From contig CAYJOD010000038.1 of the NCBI GenBank assembly GCA_964371655.1, positions 1 to 53,315 of the forward strand: a stretch of 53,315 nt of DNA, written 5' to 3'. The notes under the pieces are model-generated. The model had not been told where the DNA came from. It ran no database searches and saw nothing but the letters and a program-made list of their open reading frames with translations. Both the position numbers and the translations under genes were made by a program. Source of the stretch: CAZGSN01 sp964371655 (GTDB lineage: Bacteria; Desulfobacterota; Binatia; HRBIN30). Below are positions 1-7,808 of the stretch, in pieces. Positions within the stretch are counted from its first letter, which is position 1. Each line of letters begins with the position of its first letter.

Positions 1-177
1 AATTAGATCGAAGAAGTTTTTGTATATCTGGTTTGCACGCCGCGTGGCATCTCTCACTCGGGAGCGATCAAACCGTTTCTACAGCGTCCGCGAGGCTCAG
101 TCGCAGCGGACGTTGGCGACTTTCTGGTCGCGGAGGCGTAGCGGTTTGCAGCGACTCCAAGAGGATCGGAGGCGCCT
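1..177. other. Upstream non-coding stretch
   Basis: No gene with a credible start or family signature was seen here. The only usable signal is a GGAGG ribosome-binding site at about 168-172, five bases before the ATG of the next gene. Any promoter or upstream partner gene is either unrecognisable or lies outside the window. Confidence 0.5.
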
Positions 178-1428
178 ATGCTGGTTGCGGATTTCGATGG
201 AAGTGCGGTGGAGGGGTTGGGTGTTCGGCGCGGTATTGTCGAGAACCTGGCGCTGAAGACCGTCTTTTGCCTGGGCGAGACATCGATCAAGGAACTCGCC
301 GCCCAGCTCTGCATCACCCCGTTTATCGTCGAGGGCGTCTTCCAGCGTCATCGCAGGGACGAGCTCATGCAGGCGGTGGGCCTGGCGCAGGGGGGGCATC
401 GTGTCACCTTGACGGCGGCGGGTCGGAATCGCGCCATTGAGTTGCTCGGCGCCGACCAGTACGTCGGACCGGTGCCGGTCTCACTCGCCGAGTACGTCGA
501 GCGTGTGCGAAGCCAGAGCGTGCGCGACATCCCGGTGACCCAAGCGGAGGTGCGTGAGGCGTTTCGAGGTCTCGTCCTCGACGAGTCGACGCTGGCGCAG
601 CTCGGTACGTCGGTGATCGCCGGTCGCGCCATCTTCCTGCACGGGGCGCCGGGCACCGGAAAGACGAGCGTCGCCGAGAAGCTCTCCGAGCTCTTCCGCC
701 GCGAAGCGATCTCGGTACCCTACGCGGTGGAGGTCGACGGGCAGATCATTGCCGTCTTCGATCCCAATGTGCACGAGAGCATCGAGCCGGCACCGGGACC
801 AGCCGGCGATCCGCGTTGGGTTTGTTGCCGGCGGCCGCGGATCATGGTGGGCGGTGAGCTTACGATCGACATGCTCGACCTGCAGTTTAATCCATTCACA
901 CGATTCTACACCGCACCAGTCCAGATGCGCGCCAATAACGGCTTCCTCATCGTCGACGACTTCGGCCGCCAGCGCATTCCCCCGGCCGACCTGCTCAATC
1001 GTTGGGTGGTTCCGCTCGATCGGCGCGTCGACTTTCTCACCTTGGTGGGTGGAAAGAAGCTGCAAATCCCGTTCGACCTCGTCGTCGTATTCGCCACCAA
1101 CCTCGACCCTGAGTCGGTGGTGGAGGAGGCGTTCCTGCGCCGCATCCAAACCAAGATCAATCTTGGCCAGGTGACGCCGGAGCAGTTCCACGAGATCTTC
1201 AGGCGCGCCTGCACCGGAGCAGGCGTGAGCTACGATGCCCGGCTTGTCGACAACGTCATGGACCGCATCGAGCACGGCCTCAAACAGCCGCTGCGTGCCT
1301 GTCAGCCGCGCGATCTCATCAACCAGATCACGTGGCGGGCGAAGTACGAGCAGCATGACCCCGAGCTCTCGGTGCAGGCGCTCGACGCCGCCTGCCGCGC
1401 CTACTTCCTGGTCTCCGGCGAGGCGTAG
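178..1428 (+). CDS. AAA-family ATPase with N-terminal winged-helix-like region
   Basis: A 416-residue cytoplasmic protein. Walker A is GAPGTGKTS at about residues 156-164. Walker B is FLIVDDF at about 256-262, followed by an FGRQ stretch and a sensor-1-like ATNLD segment near 308. The arrangement resembles MoxR/AAA ATPases that remodel partner proteins. The first ~130 residues contain an LxxLAAQLCITPFIVEGVF stretch that reads as a winged-helix DNA-binding or protein-binding fold. The ATG is supported by GGAGG five bases upstream. Neither neighbour suggests a substrate: the next gene, thiC, is 500 bases away. A VWA-domain partner, common for MoxR proteins, is not present. Molecular function (ATPase) is secure; the biological role is unknown. 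Confidence 0.85.
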   Translation: MLVADFDGSAVEGLGVRRGIVENLALKTVFCLGETSIKELAAQLCITPFIVEGVFQRHRRDELMQAVGLAQGGHRVTLTAAGRNRAIELLGADQYVGPVPVSLAEYVERVRSQSVRDIPVTQAEVREAFRGLVLDESTLAQLGTSVIAGRAIFLHGAPGTGKTSVAEKLSELFRREAISVPYAVEVDGQIIAVFDPNVHESIEPAPGPAGDPRWVCCRRPRIMVGGELTIDMLDLQFNPFTRFYTAPVQMRANNGFLIVDDFGRQRIPPADLLNRWVVPLDRRVDFLTLVGGKKLQIPFDLVVVFATNLDPESVVEEAFLRRIQTKINLGQVTPEQFHEIFRRACTGAGVSYDARLVDNVMDRIEHGLKQPLRACQPRDLINQITWRAKYEQHDPELSVQALDAACRAYFLVSGEA

Positions 1429-1940
1429 ACGGATCCGGGCCGGCGGCGACCTTGCCGCGCGTGTATCGACCCGGCTGGAGGATGTGAGAGCTTGTGAAGA
1501 AATCGACCTCAGGCCTCGGACCTCAGACGTCAGGGTCCGGGAAGCCTGGGTTTATCCTGAAATCCGAGGCCCGATGCCTGAAGCCCAGGCGATGAATTCA
1601 CCGCCTCCGAGTCCTCGAGTTCGATCCCAGATCGTGGGCGATCCCATGGATCACCGCTCCCTAACGGTCGCGGCTCAGGTCGAGATCCGCAGGTGTTTGC
1701 CATGTCAGAGCCGCGCGCGTAAGCAAGCGGTCAGCGGGTGAATGCTTCCGTAGATGCCGGCGGCACCCCGTCGCCCTCTTACCGCGTGTTGGTACAAAGA
1801 AAGCCTCATTCCACCCGGGCAGCGATCGTTCGCGAGCTTGCTTGAACCCGTCGCCGGCACAGCGTACATTCCGAGGCACTTGAACGATTAATCGGAGCGG
1901 TGAGCGCTGGAGATGCGGCGCAACCGAAGGAGCCATAGGA
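1429..1940. other. Gap between the AAA gene and thiC, with heptad repeats
   Basis: No gene is supported. The left half carries 7-base-period inverted arrays at 1507-1590 (listed separately). The right half leads into thiC. I looked for a TPP riboswitch, usual upstream of thiC in many bacteria, and did not find the conserved CUGAGA and ACCUGAUCUGG-type elements. The thiC ribosome-binding site GAAGGAG is at about 1924-1930. Confidence 0.6.
1507..1590. repeat. Heptad inverted repeat, CCTCAGG type
   Basis: Four consecutive 7-base words at 1507-1534 (CCTCAGG, CCTCGGA, CCTCAGA, CGTCAGG) are answered on the other side by five words at 1556-1590 (CCTGAAA, TCCGAGG, CCCGATG, CCTGAAG, CCCAGGC). The second arm is approximately the reverse complement of the first, so the locus could form an imperfect hairpin. 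Both arms keep exact 7-base spacing. Confidence 0.7.
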
Positions 1941-3587
1941 ATGACACAACTCGATGCTGCCCGGCGTGGGATGATCACGCCGGAGATGCGGCGCGTAGCA
2001 CAAAGGGAGCACCAGTCAGCGGAGTTCATCCGTGACGAAATCGGGCGCGGGCGCTTGGTGATTCCTGCCAATAAACGCCACCTCGCGGGTAGCGGCGGCT
2101 TTGCCCCGGCGCCGACCAACGGCAACGGCAAGGCGCGTCCACTCGTGGGCGACGCGGTCGGCCATCCCGGGGCGAAGGCCACTGCGGCTTACTGGGTCAA
2201 TCAAACCGTGGCGCAGCGCTGGAAGGAGATTTCGGATCCGCAGATCCTCGTCGGCGAGCGCGCCGCGAAGCGGCTCGACCCGATCGGCATCGGTCGCATG
2301 ATCACCACCAAGATCAACGCCAACATCGGTGCCTCACCGGTGAGCAGCAGCACCGACGAAGAGGTCGAGAAGCTGCGTTGGGCGCAGAAGTACGGCGCCG
2401 ATACCCTCATGGACCTATCGACCGGCGGGCAGCTCAACGAGTGCCGCCAAGCGATCATCGATCACAGCACGATTCCGATCGGCACCGTGCCGATCTACAG
2501 CATGATCATCGGTCGCAGTATCGAAGACCTGACCTATGACGAGATTTTGAAAGAGGTCGAACACCAGGCGCAGCAGGGCGTCGACTACTTCACCATCCAT
2601 GCCGGCGTGCTCAAAGAGCATCTGCCGCTGATCAAGAACCGCGTCACCGGAATCGTTTCGCGCGGCGGCTCGCTGCTGGCGAAATGGATGCTGCATCACA
2701 ACAAGCAAAACCCGATGTACGACATGTTCGACGAGATCAGCGCCATCATGCGCGAGTACGACGTCACCTACTCGCTCGGTGATGGCCTGCGCCCGGGTTG
2801 CCTGGCCGACGCCTCGGATCCGGCGCAACTCGCCGAGCTGCACACGATGGGTGAGCTGGTCGAGCGTGCGCGCCAGAGCGGCGTGCAGGCGATGGTCGAA
2901 GGGCCAGGCCATGTTCCGCTCGACCAGATCGCTTTCAACATGCAGCTGCAGCAACGCGTCTGCGACGACGCGCCGTTCTACGTCTTGGGTCCGCTGGTGA
3001 CCGATGTCTTCCCCGGGTACGACCACATCACCTCGGCAATCGGGGCGACGGAAGCCGCGCGCGCCGGTGCCGCGATGCTTTGCTACGTCACCCCCAAGGA
3101 GCACGTTGGCTTGCCGAAGGCGCAGGACGTCAAGGACGGCTGCATCGCCTACAAGATCGCGGCGCATGCCGGCGATATTGCGCGCGGCATCAATGCGGCG
3201 CGCCAGTGGGACGACGACATGTCACGCGCGCGCGCGGCGTTGAACTGGCCCAAGCAGTTCGAGATCGCGTTCGACGGCGAGACGGCGCGGGCGCTGCACG
3301 ATGAAGATCTCCAGGTCGACACCGAGTTTTGCGCCATGTGCGGCCATGACTGGTGCAGCATGCGCATCTCGAAGGAGATTCAAGCATTCGCGAGCGGCAA
3401 GGATCCTGCGTTCCAACCGTCGAAGCCGGCCATGCACAGCCCGGGTATTGGCGTGGAAGGACAAGAGCTGCTGGCGCGCCGCGCCCACGCCTTGCCCGTG
3501 GTTGGCGGCAAGCTCGCGTGCCACAGCGAGGTGACGCCGGACGACGAGCAGGCGCGTAGCCTGCAGTCCATCGCGCCGGTCGAATGA
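1941..3587 (+). CDS. thiC: Phosphomethylpyrimidine synthase ThiC
   Basis: ThiC is a radical-SAM enzyme that rearranges 5-aminoimidazole ribotide into HMP phosphate, the pyrimidine half of thiamine. The 548-residue product has the family core: the KINANIG stretch, YSLGDGLRPGC, EGPGHVPL, GPLVTDV.PGYDHI and the C-terminal iron-sulfur motif CX2CX4C at C464, C467 and C472. Length lies between the short (~430) and long (~630) forms. Odd feature: residues ~49-111 form an extra segment between the VIPAN motif and the PIGIG motif, which are normally almost adjacent. This segment is Gly/Ala/Pro-rich at first and then helical-looking. No other thiamine gene lies nearby and no TPP riboswitch was seen. 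The start is supported by GAAGGAG ten bases upstream. Confidence 0.97.
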   Translation: MTQLDAARRGMITPEMRRVAQREHQSAEFIRDEIGRGRLVIPANKRHLAGSGGFAPAPTNGNGKARPLVGDAVGHPGAKATAAYWVNQTVAQRWKEISDPQILVGERAAKRLDPIGIGRMITTKINANIGASPVSSSTDEEVEKLRWAQKYGADTLMDLSTGGQLNECRQAIIDHSTIPIGTVPIYSMIIGRSIEDLTYDEILKEVEHQAQQGVDYFTIHAGVLKEHLPLIKNRVTGIVSRGGSLLAKWMLHHNKQNPMYDMFDEISAIMREYDVTYSLGDGLRPGCLADASDPAQLAELHTMGELVERARQSGVQAMVEGPGHVPLDQIAFNMQLQQRVCDDAPFYVLGPLVTDVFPGYDHITSAIGATEAARAGAAMLCYVTPKEHVGLPKAQDVKDGCIAYKIAAHAGDIARGINAARQWDDDMSRARAALNWPKQFEIAFDGETARALHDEDLQVDTEFCAMCGHDWCSMRISKEIQAFASGKDPAFQPSKPAMHSPGIGVEGQELLARRAHALPVVGGKLACHSEVTPDDEQARSLQSIAPVE

Positions 3588-3602
3588 GCTGTCTTGAAAA
3601 TG

Positions 3603-3637
3603 GGGGCTGGAGACTCGGGGCTGGGGGCTCGGGAACC
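3603..3637. repeat. Heptad array, GGGGCTG type
   Basis: Five adjacent 7-base words (GGGGCTG, GAGACTC, GGGGCTG, GGGGCTC, GGGAACC) follow thiC by about 15 bases. The same run, preceded by the same AAAAT, begins again at the right edge of the window (53304-53315), where it is cut off. This word family therefore recurs about 50 kb apart. Confidence 0.7.
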
Positions 3638-3858
3638 GAGTTTTCATCGTCTCGGGCGAAGCGTCAGCTTCATGATGACTGTCTTGAATCGACGGGATCC
3701 CAGACTTAGAGCCCCGCGCATTGCGCAAGTCAGTCTGTTATCGCTGCGCTGGAGAGTTTCCGGGCAGCGTGGTGGCGGGCTTGGGGCAGGTATAGACACA
3801 AGTAGTGTGATGAGTTGAAGATTCGCTGAAGAATGGAGCATGCGGCCTGGCCCGATCG

Positions 3859-4103
3859 CCCTCACCCTAACCCTCTCCCAGAGAGACTGTCGATAAATCC
3901 AAATGGAAAACAGGAAACGGAAAACCGGAAACCGGAAACTGGGCAACACTCACGCAGAAAGGCCGGTTTTCCATTTTTGGTTTCCGGTTTCCTGTTTTCC
4001 ATTCTCCGAGCGACGGCCCGTTGCGGAGAAAATCGACACTCCCCAGAGGGAGAGGGGAGCTTGCCTTTCTCCCTCTCCCCCTGGGAGAGGGTCGGGGTGA
4101 GGG
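3859..4103. repeat. 245-bp inverted-repeat element, copy 1
   Basis: The element begins with CCCTCACCCTAACCCTCTCC and ends with its approximate reverse complement (GAGAGGGTCGGGGTGAGGG). Inside lie two heptad arrays: 3905-3939 with GGAAAAC/AGGAAAC/CGGAAAC words, and 3966-4000 with the complementary GTTTTCC/GTTTCCG words, so the centre is also palindromic. Copy 2 at 7879-8123 is the same length and in the opposite orientation. It has no coding capacity, and I saw no target-site duplication. It looks MITE-like or like a mosaic REP element. Confidence 0.8.
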
Positions 4104-4206
4104 TTCCTCATGTCTCTTGGGTCTGCAGTTTCTCGGTGGTCTTCCGAATTAGGGCAACGGACAGCGGCGGGTTTCGTTTCCGCCTTGACGCGACAAGGGA
4201 GGATGC

Positions 4207-4692
4207 ATGCTGAAGACAAGGAAGCAGTGGTTGGGATGCACGGCATTGGTTGGCTTCATGGTTGCGGTGTCGTTGATCGGTCGGGCCTACGCCGGGGCGG
4301 AGACTTGGAACGACGAGAATATCAAGTGGCTGGGCTACGAAGAGGGTCTCAAGGCGGCGAAGGAACAAGGTAAGCCAGTATGCCTGATCTTCTACACCAG
4401 CTGGTGCCCGCACTGCGCCAACTACTCGAAGCTGTTCAGCGACCCGAAGTTGGTTGAGAAGGCGAAGTCGTTCGTGATGGTGCGCCTCGACTCCGACAAG
4501 AACAAGGAAGTCAGCGGCAAGTACAAGCCGGACGGCGAATATATTCCGAGAACGTTCTTTCTCTCCTCGGACGGCACGCTCGATGATTCGTTGGCCGAGG
4601 CGCGGCCACAGTACAAGTACTTCTACAGCGAGAGTGATCCTTCATCGGTGCTGGCCGGCATGGATCGCGCGCTGGCCAAGCTGAAGAAATAA
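4207..4692 (+). CDS. Secreted thioredoxin-fold protein
   Basis: A 161-residue protein with an N-terminal hydrophobic segment (residues ~11-30, ending in AYAGA) that looks like a signal peptide or membrane anchor. A thioredoxin-fold domain follows. The active site is WCPHC (C67, C70) and a probable cis-proline is P114 in the IPRTFF stretch. These features fit a periplasmic thiol-disulfide reductase or thiol-disulfide chaperone of the thioredoxin-7/DsbD-gamma type; CPHC is the DsbA-type dipeptide, so oxidant activity is also possible. The ATG has AAGGGAGG four bases upstream. The following gene encodes a surface protein with conserved Cys pairs, a plausible but unproven client. Confidence 0.85.
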   Translation: MLKTRKQWLGCTALVGFMVAVSLIGRAYAGAETWNDENIKWLGYEEGLKAAKEQGKPVCLIFYTSWCPHCANYSKLFSDPKLVEKAKSFVMVRLDSDKNKEVSGKYKPDGEYIPRTFFLSSDGTLDDSLAEARPQYKYFYSESDPSSVLAGMDRALAKLKK

Positions 4693-4697
4693 AGGAC

Positions 4698-4814
4698 GGT
4701 ATCTAGTATCTCGTCAGAGAGAAAGAGGACGGTATCTAGTATCTGGTTCCTGGTATCTGGTCTGCCTTCAGCTCGAATACCAGATACCAGGAACCAGGTA
4801 CCAGATACTCGATA
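4698..4814. repeat. Heptad hairpin, CCAGATA type
   Basis: The left arm has words GGTATCT/AGTATCT/GGTTCCT (4731-4758, with a first pair at 4698-4711). The right arm at 4780-4814 has CCAGATA, CCAGGAA, CCAGGTA, CCAGATA and CTCGATA. The arms are close reverse complements separated by about 20 bases, so a stable RNA hairpin between the two genes is likely. It could act as a terminator or mRNA stabiliser, but no U-tract follows. Confidence 0.75.
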
Positions 4815-4833
4815 AAGCGGGGGAGGGTAGATC

Positions 4834-6891
4834 ATGCTGCGGCTCATCGCGCTTCTCGTGGGCTTACTCACGACGCTGCCGGCGCTCGCGCAGGCGAGCA
4901 CGCCGACTCCCATCCTAAGCATCGAGCTCAACGACGCGTCGCCGCAGGTCGTGCTCGGCAGCACCCTACGGTTGACGTTTGCGATTCGTAATCTGGTGAG
5001 CGCGACCGACTTCGTCTTCTCGCCGCGCTACCGGATCACCGGCACGGCTGCGAACTTTGAAGGCAACACGGCTGATGTCCTGCACGCGAGCTTCCTCAGC
5101 TCCGACACCGTTACCTACCAGTTGCGCGCCGCCGTGGCGGGGCGCGCCAACTTCGCGCTCGCGGTCGACTACGTCGAATGCACCGGCGGCGGAACGGCGT
5201 GCGTGCCGCGCACGACATCGAAGGCGTTCTCACTCGACATCGTGTCGGTGTCCAACCCAACCGCAACGGTGCCGCCGACCGCTGTGTCATCGTCGCCGAC
5301 CGGCGTGTCGTCCACGGCGACGGCGACCGTGTTGGCGAGCGTAACTCCGACCCCGTCGCCGGCGACGGGTCTGAGCTTCGATCTGGCCGTCTATCCGCCG
5401 CAACCGGTCGTCGGCGATCTGGTGTCCTTAGTCTTCACCGTGCGCAATCGGGAGGCGCAGATGACGGCCTACCGGCCTACCTATACGCTGAGCGGCACGG
5501 CGCCGAACTTTTCTGGAGACAGCTTGTCGGAGACCCACGATGTCGCCGTCGCCGGCGCACAGGGCGATACCGTTGTCTTTCGACTCAACGCCGTGGCGGA
5601 TGGAGTAACGCAGCTGCGCATTGAGGCGAAATACGTGGAGTGTCGCCCGAACCAGGGATGCTTCGGCAGCGGAACTTTGTCGCCGATCTACACGGTTGTG
5701 CTGCGCGGCTCGGCGTTGACGCCGATCACGACCCCGTCGCCGGAGCAATCCTTGACGCCGCCGCCAACGCTGACGCCAACCCCGACGCTGACCGTCGGTC
5801 TATCGCCGACACCAACTCCGTCACCGACCGCTGTCGTCGCTGCGACTCCGGTCTTGAGCTTTGAGATAACCGTGAATCCGCCGCAGCCCGTGCTCGACGA
5901 TTTGGTCACGGTGACGGTCACGATCCGAAATCCGGCGGGACCGGCGACCTTGCGGCGCGAGACGTACACGGTGAGCGGCGTGGCGCCCAATTTCGACGGC
6001 GATGTGGCGCCGATTACGCACGATGTGCCGATCCTGGGCGCACAAGCCGACGTGGTGACGTACCAACTACACGCCGTGCACGAAGGCGCGACTCTGTTCC
6101 AGATCCAGGTCACCTACGAAGCGTGCACGCAGACGCCGCCGTGTCAGTTCGACTTTAGCGCGTCACCGATCTTCCCGATTGCGGTGACCGCCGTGGCGCC
6201 GACGCTGAGTCCGACCCAAAACCTCACTCCTGCGCCTACAACGACGCCGGTGCCGACGACGACGGCGACGCCGGTATCGGTGCCGGTTCTGACTTACGAC
6301 CTAGTCGTCACGCCGCCACAGCCGCTCGTTGGCGACGAAGTCGAGTTCGTGTTCACCGTGCACAATGCACAGGCCGGCACGCAGGCGTTGCGTCCGAGCT
6401 ATCAAGTGACCGGTACGGCGCCGAACTTCGACGGACCGATGATGGCGCTCAACCATGATGTTGCGATCGGCGGCGACGATCTCGATGTCGTGACGTATCG
6501 CTTCACCGCCGTGCACGACGGTACGACGGTGCTGCAGCTGCACACCAGCTACGATATCTGTGCGGCCGCGGCGGATGCTTGCTCTCCTGGCTTCAGCTCG
6601 TCGCCGATCTTTGCGGTGCCGGTGAGTAATCCGCCGACGCCAACACCAACCGTAACCTCGACGTCGACGGCCTCGCCAACCTCGACGAACACGGCAAGCG
6701 CGACACCCGGAATTGAAGGGACCAGCACGGTGACGCCGTCGCCGACCGCTACACCGCACTTCAGCGATAGCGACGGAAGTTGTTCGATCGCGACGGCGGG
6801 CGTGCGCGGTCGCGGCGGTCTGCTGCCGTTCTTGTTGGCGGGGCTCGGTCTATCGTGGTTGCGTTCTCGAAGCCGGAAAACTGAAAACTGA
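4834..6891 (+). CDS. Surface protein with four Ig-like repeats and MYXO-CTERM-like tail
   Basis: A 685-residue protein. It has a signal peptide at 1-20, then four homologous ~115-residue modules at about 22-135, 179-290, 340-452 and 485-597. Modules 2-4 open with PPQP; all keep a G.APNF/G.AANF motif, an aromatic-rich L.AV..G strand and a pair of cysteines near the end. Thr/Pro/Ser-rich linkers of 30-45 residues join them. The C-terminus has a Cys motif (SCSIA, C650), a hydrophobic helix and an Arg-rich end, the architecture of MYXO-CTERM-type sorting signals. The modules look like CARDB/Ig-type beta-sandwiches (inference). The last codons KTEN-stop fall within a heptad repeat array. GGGAGG lies 8 bases before the ATG. 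Function is unknown, perhaps adhesion or surface display. Confidence 0.85.
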   Translation: MLRLIALLVGLLTTLPALAQASTPTPILSIELNDASPQVVLGSTLRLTFAIRNLVSATDFVFSPRYRITGTAANFEGNTADVLHASFLSSDTVTYQLRAAVAGRANFALAVDYVECTGGGTACVPRTTSKAFSLDIVSVSNPTATVPPTAVSSSPTGVSSTATATVLASVTPTPSPATGLSFDLAVYPPQPVVGDLVSLVFTVRNREAQMTAYRPTYTLSGTAPNFSGDSLSETHDVAVAGAQGDTVVFRLNAVADGVTQLRIEAKYVECRPNQGCFGSGTLSPIYTVVLRGSALTPITTPSPEQSLTPPPTLTPTPTLTVGLSPTPTPSPTAVVAATPVLSFEITVNPPQPVLDDLVTVTVTIRNPAGPATLRRETYTVSGVAPNFDGDVAPITHDVPILGAQADVVTYQLHAVHEGATLFQIQVTYEACTQTPPCQFDFSASPIFPIAVTAVAPTLSPTQNLTPAPTTTPVPTTTATPVSVPVLTYDLVVTPPQPLVGDEVEFVFTVHNAQAGTQALRPSYQVTGTAPNFDGPMMALNHDVAIGGDDLDVVTYRFTAVHDGTTVLQLHTSYDICAAAADACSPGFSSSPIFAVPVSNPPTPTPTVTSTSTASPTSTNTASATPGIEGTSTVTPSPTATPHFSDSDGSCSIATAGVRGRGGLLPFLLAGLGLSWLRSRSRKTEN

Positions 6892-6910
6892 AAACTGAAC
6901 ACTGAAAACT
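6876..6910. repeat. Heptad array, GAAAACT type, overlapping a gene end
   Basis: Five adjacent 7-base words (four GAAAACT and one GAACACT). The first two supply the last codons and the TGA stop (6889-6891) of the preceding gene. The same words make both arms of the hairpin at 50845-50984. Confidence 0.8.
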
Positions 6911-6932
6911 CTGAGCGGGAGGATAGCTGGGT

Positions 6933-7808
6933 ATGAACCTTGGAAAGATCGGGATCTGGACATTCGCTTTGGATCTGCAGCCGGCGGCCAAGGCACAAGA
7001 GGCAGCGGCGGAGATCGAAGCACTCGGTTTCGGTGCCCTGTGGATTCCGGAGGCCATGGGCCGCGAGAGCTTCACGAGCTCGGGGCTTTTGCTCGCGGCG
7101 ACGCGCAAGATTGTGGTTGCCACCGGGATTACGAACATCTGGGGCCGCGATCCCATGGCCATGTCCGGAGCGCAGAAGACGCTGACCGAGGCGTATCCCG
7201 ATCGCTTCCTGCTCGGGATGGGCGTGAGCCATGCGCCGATGGTCGGTATGCGTGGTCACAACTACGACAAACCGCTGGCGGCGATGCGCAGCTACCTCGA
7301 CGCCATGGACGCGGCGCCGTTCATGGCCTATCCGCCGTCAACCGAACCGCAGCGCATCCTCGCCGCACTCGCACCCAAGATGCTCAAGCTGGCGGCGGAG
7401 CGATCTCTCGGCTCGCATCCATATTTTGTCCCGCCCGAGCACACCGCGGTGGCACGCGCCGCGATGGGGCCCGGCAAGCTCTTGTGTCCGGAGCAGGCTG
7501 CCGTGTTCGAGACCGATCCCGACAAAGCACGCGCCGTCGCGCGTGGGCACATGGCGGTGTACTTGGGCTTGCCCAACTACGCGAACAATCTGAAGCGCCT
7601 CGGCTTCAGCGACGACGACATTGCCAATGGCGGCAGCGATCGCCTCGTCGACGCCGTGGTCGTGTGGGGGAGTCTGGATACGATCTTGCGCCGCATCAAA
7701 GCGCATCACGACGCCGGCGCCGATCACGTCTGCGTGCAGGTTCTCGACCCCGATCCGCGTGCGCTCCCCATGACGCAATGGCGCGAGTTGGCGGCGGCGC
7801 TGCAGTAA
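6933..7808 (+). CDS. LLM-class F420-dependent oxidoreductase (TIGR03620-like)
   Basis: A 291-residue luciferase-like monooxygenase-fold protein. It shows the family's N-terminal pattern (G.WTF.LD, then EALGFGALWIPE), the ATGITNIWGRDP stretch that lines the flavin pocket, and the GVSHAPMV motif. The sequence style matches the TIGR03620 group of probable F420-dependent oxidoreductases, which act on unknown substrates with coenzyme F420. No F420 biosynthesis gene is present here, so cofactor assignment rests on family resemblance. GGGAGG sits ten bases before the ATG. The gene starts just after a heptad array. Confidence 0.9.
   Translation: MNLGKIGIWTFALDLQPAAKAQEAAAEIEALGFGALWIPEAMGRESFTSSGLLLAATRKIVVATGITNIWGRDPMAMSGAQKTLTEAYPDRFLLGMGVSHAPMVGMRGHNYDKPLAAMRSYLDAMDAAPFMAYPPSTEPQRILAALAPKMLKLAAERSLGSHPYFVPPEHTAVARAAMGPGKLLCPEQAAVFETDPDKARAVARGHMAVYLGLPNYANNLKRLGFSDDDIANGGSDRLVDAVVVWGSLDTILRRIKAHHDAGADHVCVQVLDPDPRALPMTQWRELAAALQ

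Larger units (their letters stand above)
3588..4206. other. Repeat-filled gap between thiC and the thioredoxin-like gene
   Basis: No gene is supported. The gap holds a GGGGCTG heptad array just after thiC and the 245-bp inverted-repeat element at 3859-4103 (both listed separately). The remaining 3638-3858 shows no motif that I recognise. The ribosome-binding site AAGGGAGG of the next gene is at 4195-4202. Confidence 0.6.

Noticed and set aside
1610..1640. GTTCGATCC, a tRNA T-loop-like string
   Set aside because: Flanking bases do not form a five-pair stem, and no acceptor or anticodon arm fits around it.
1741..1940. Possible TPP riboswitch before thiC
   Set aside because: The conserved THI-box cores could not be found by eye, and the region shows no matching paired stems.
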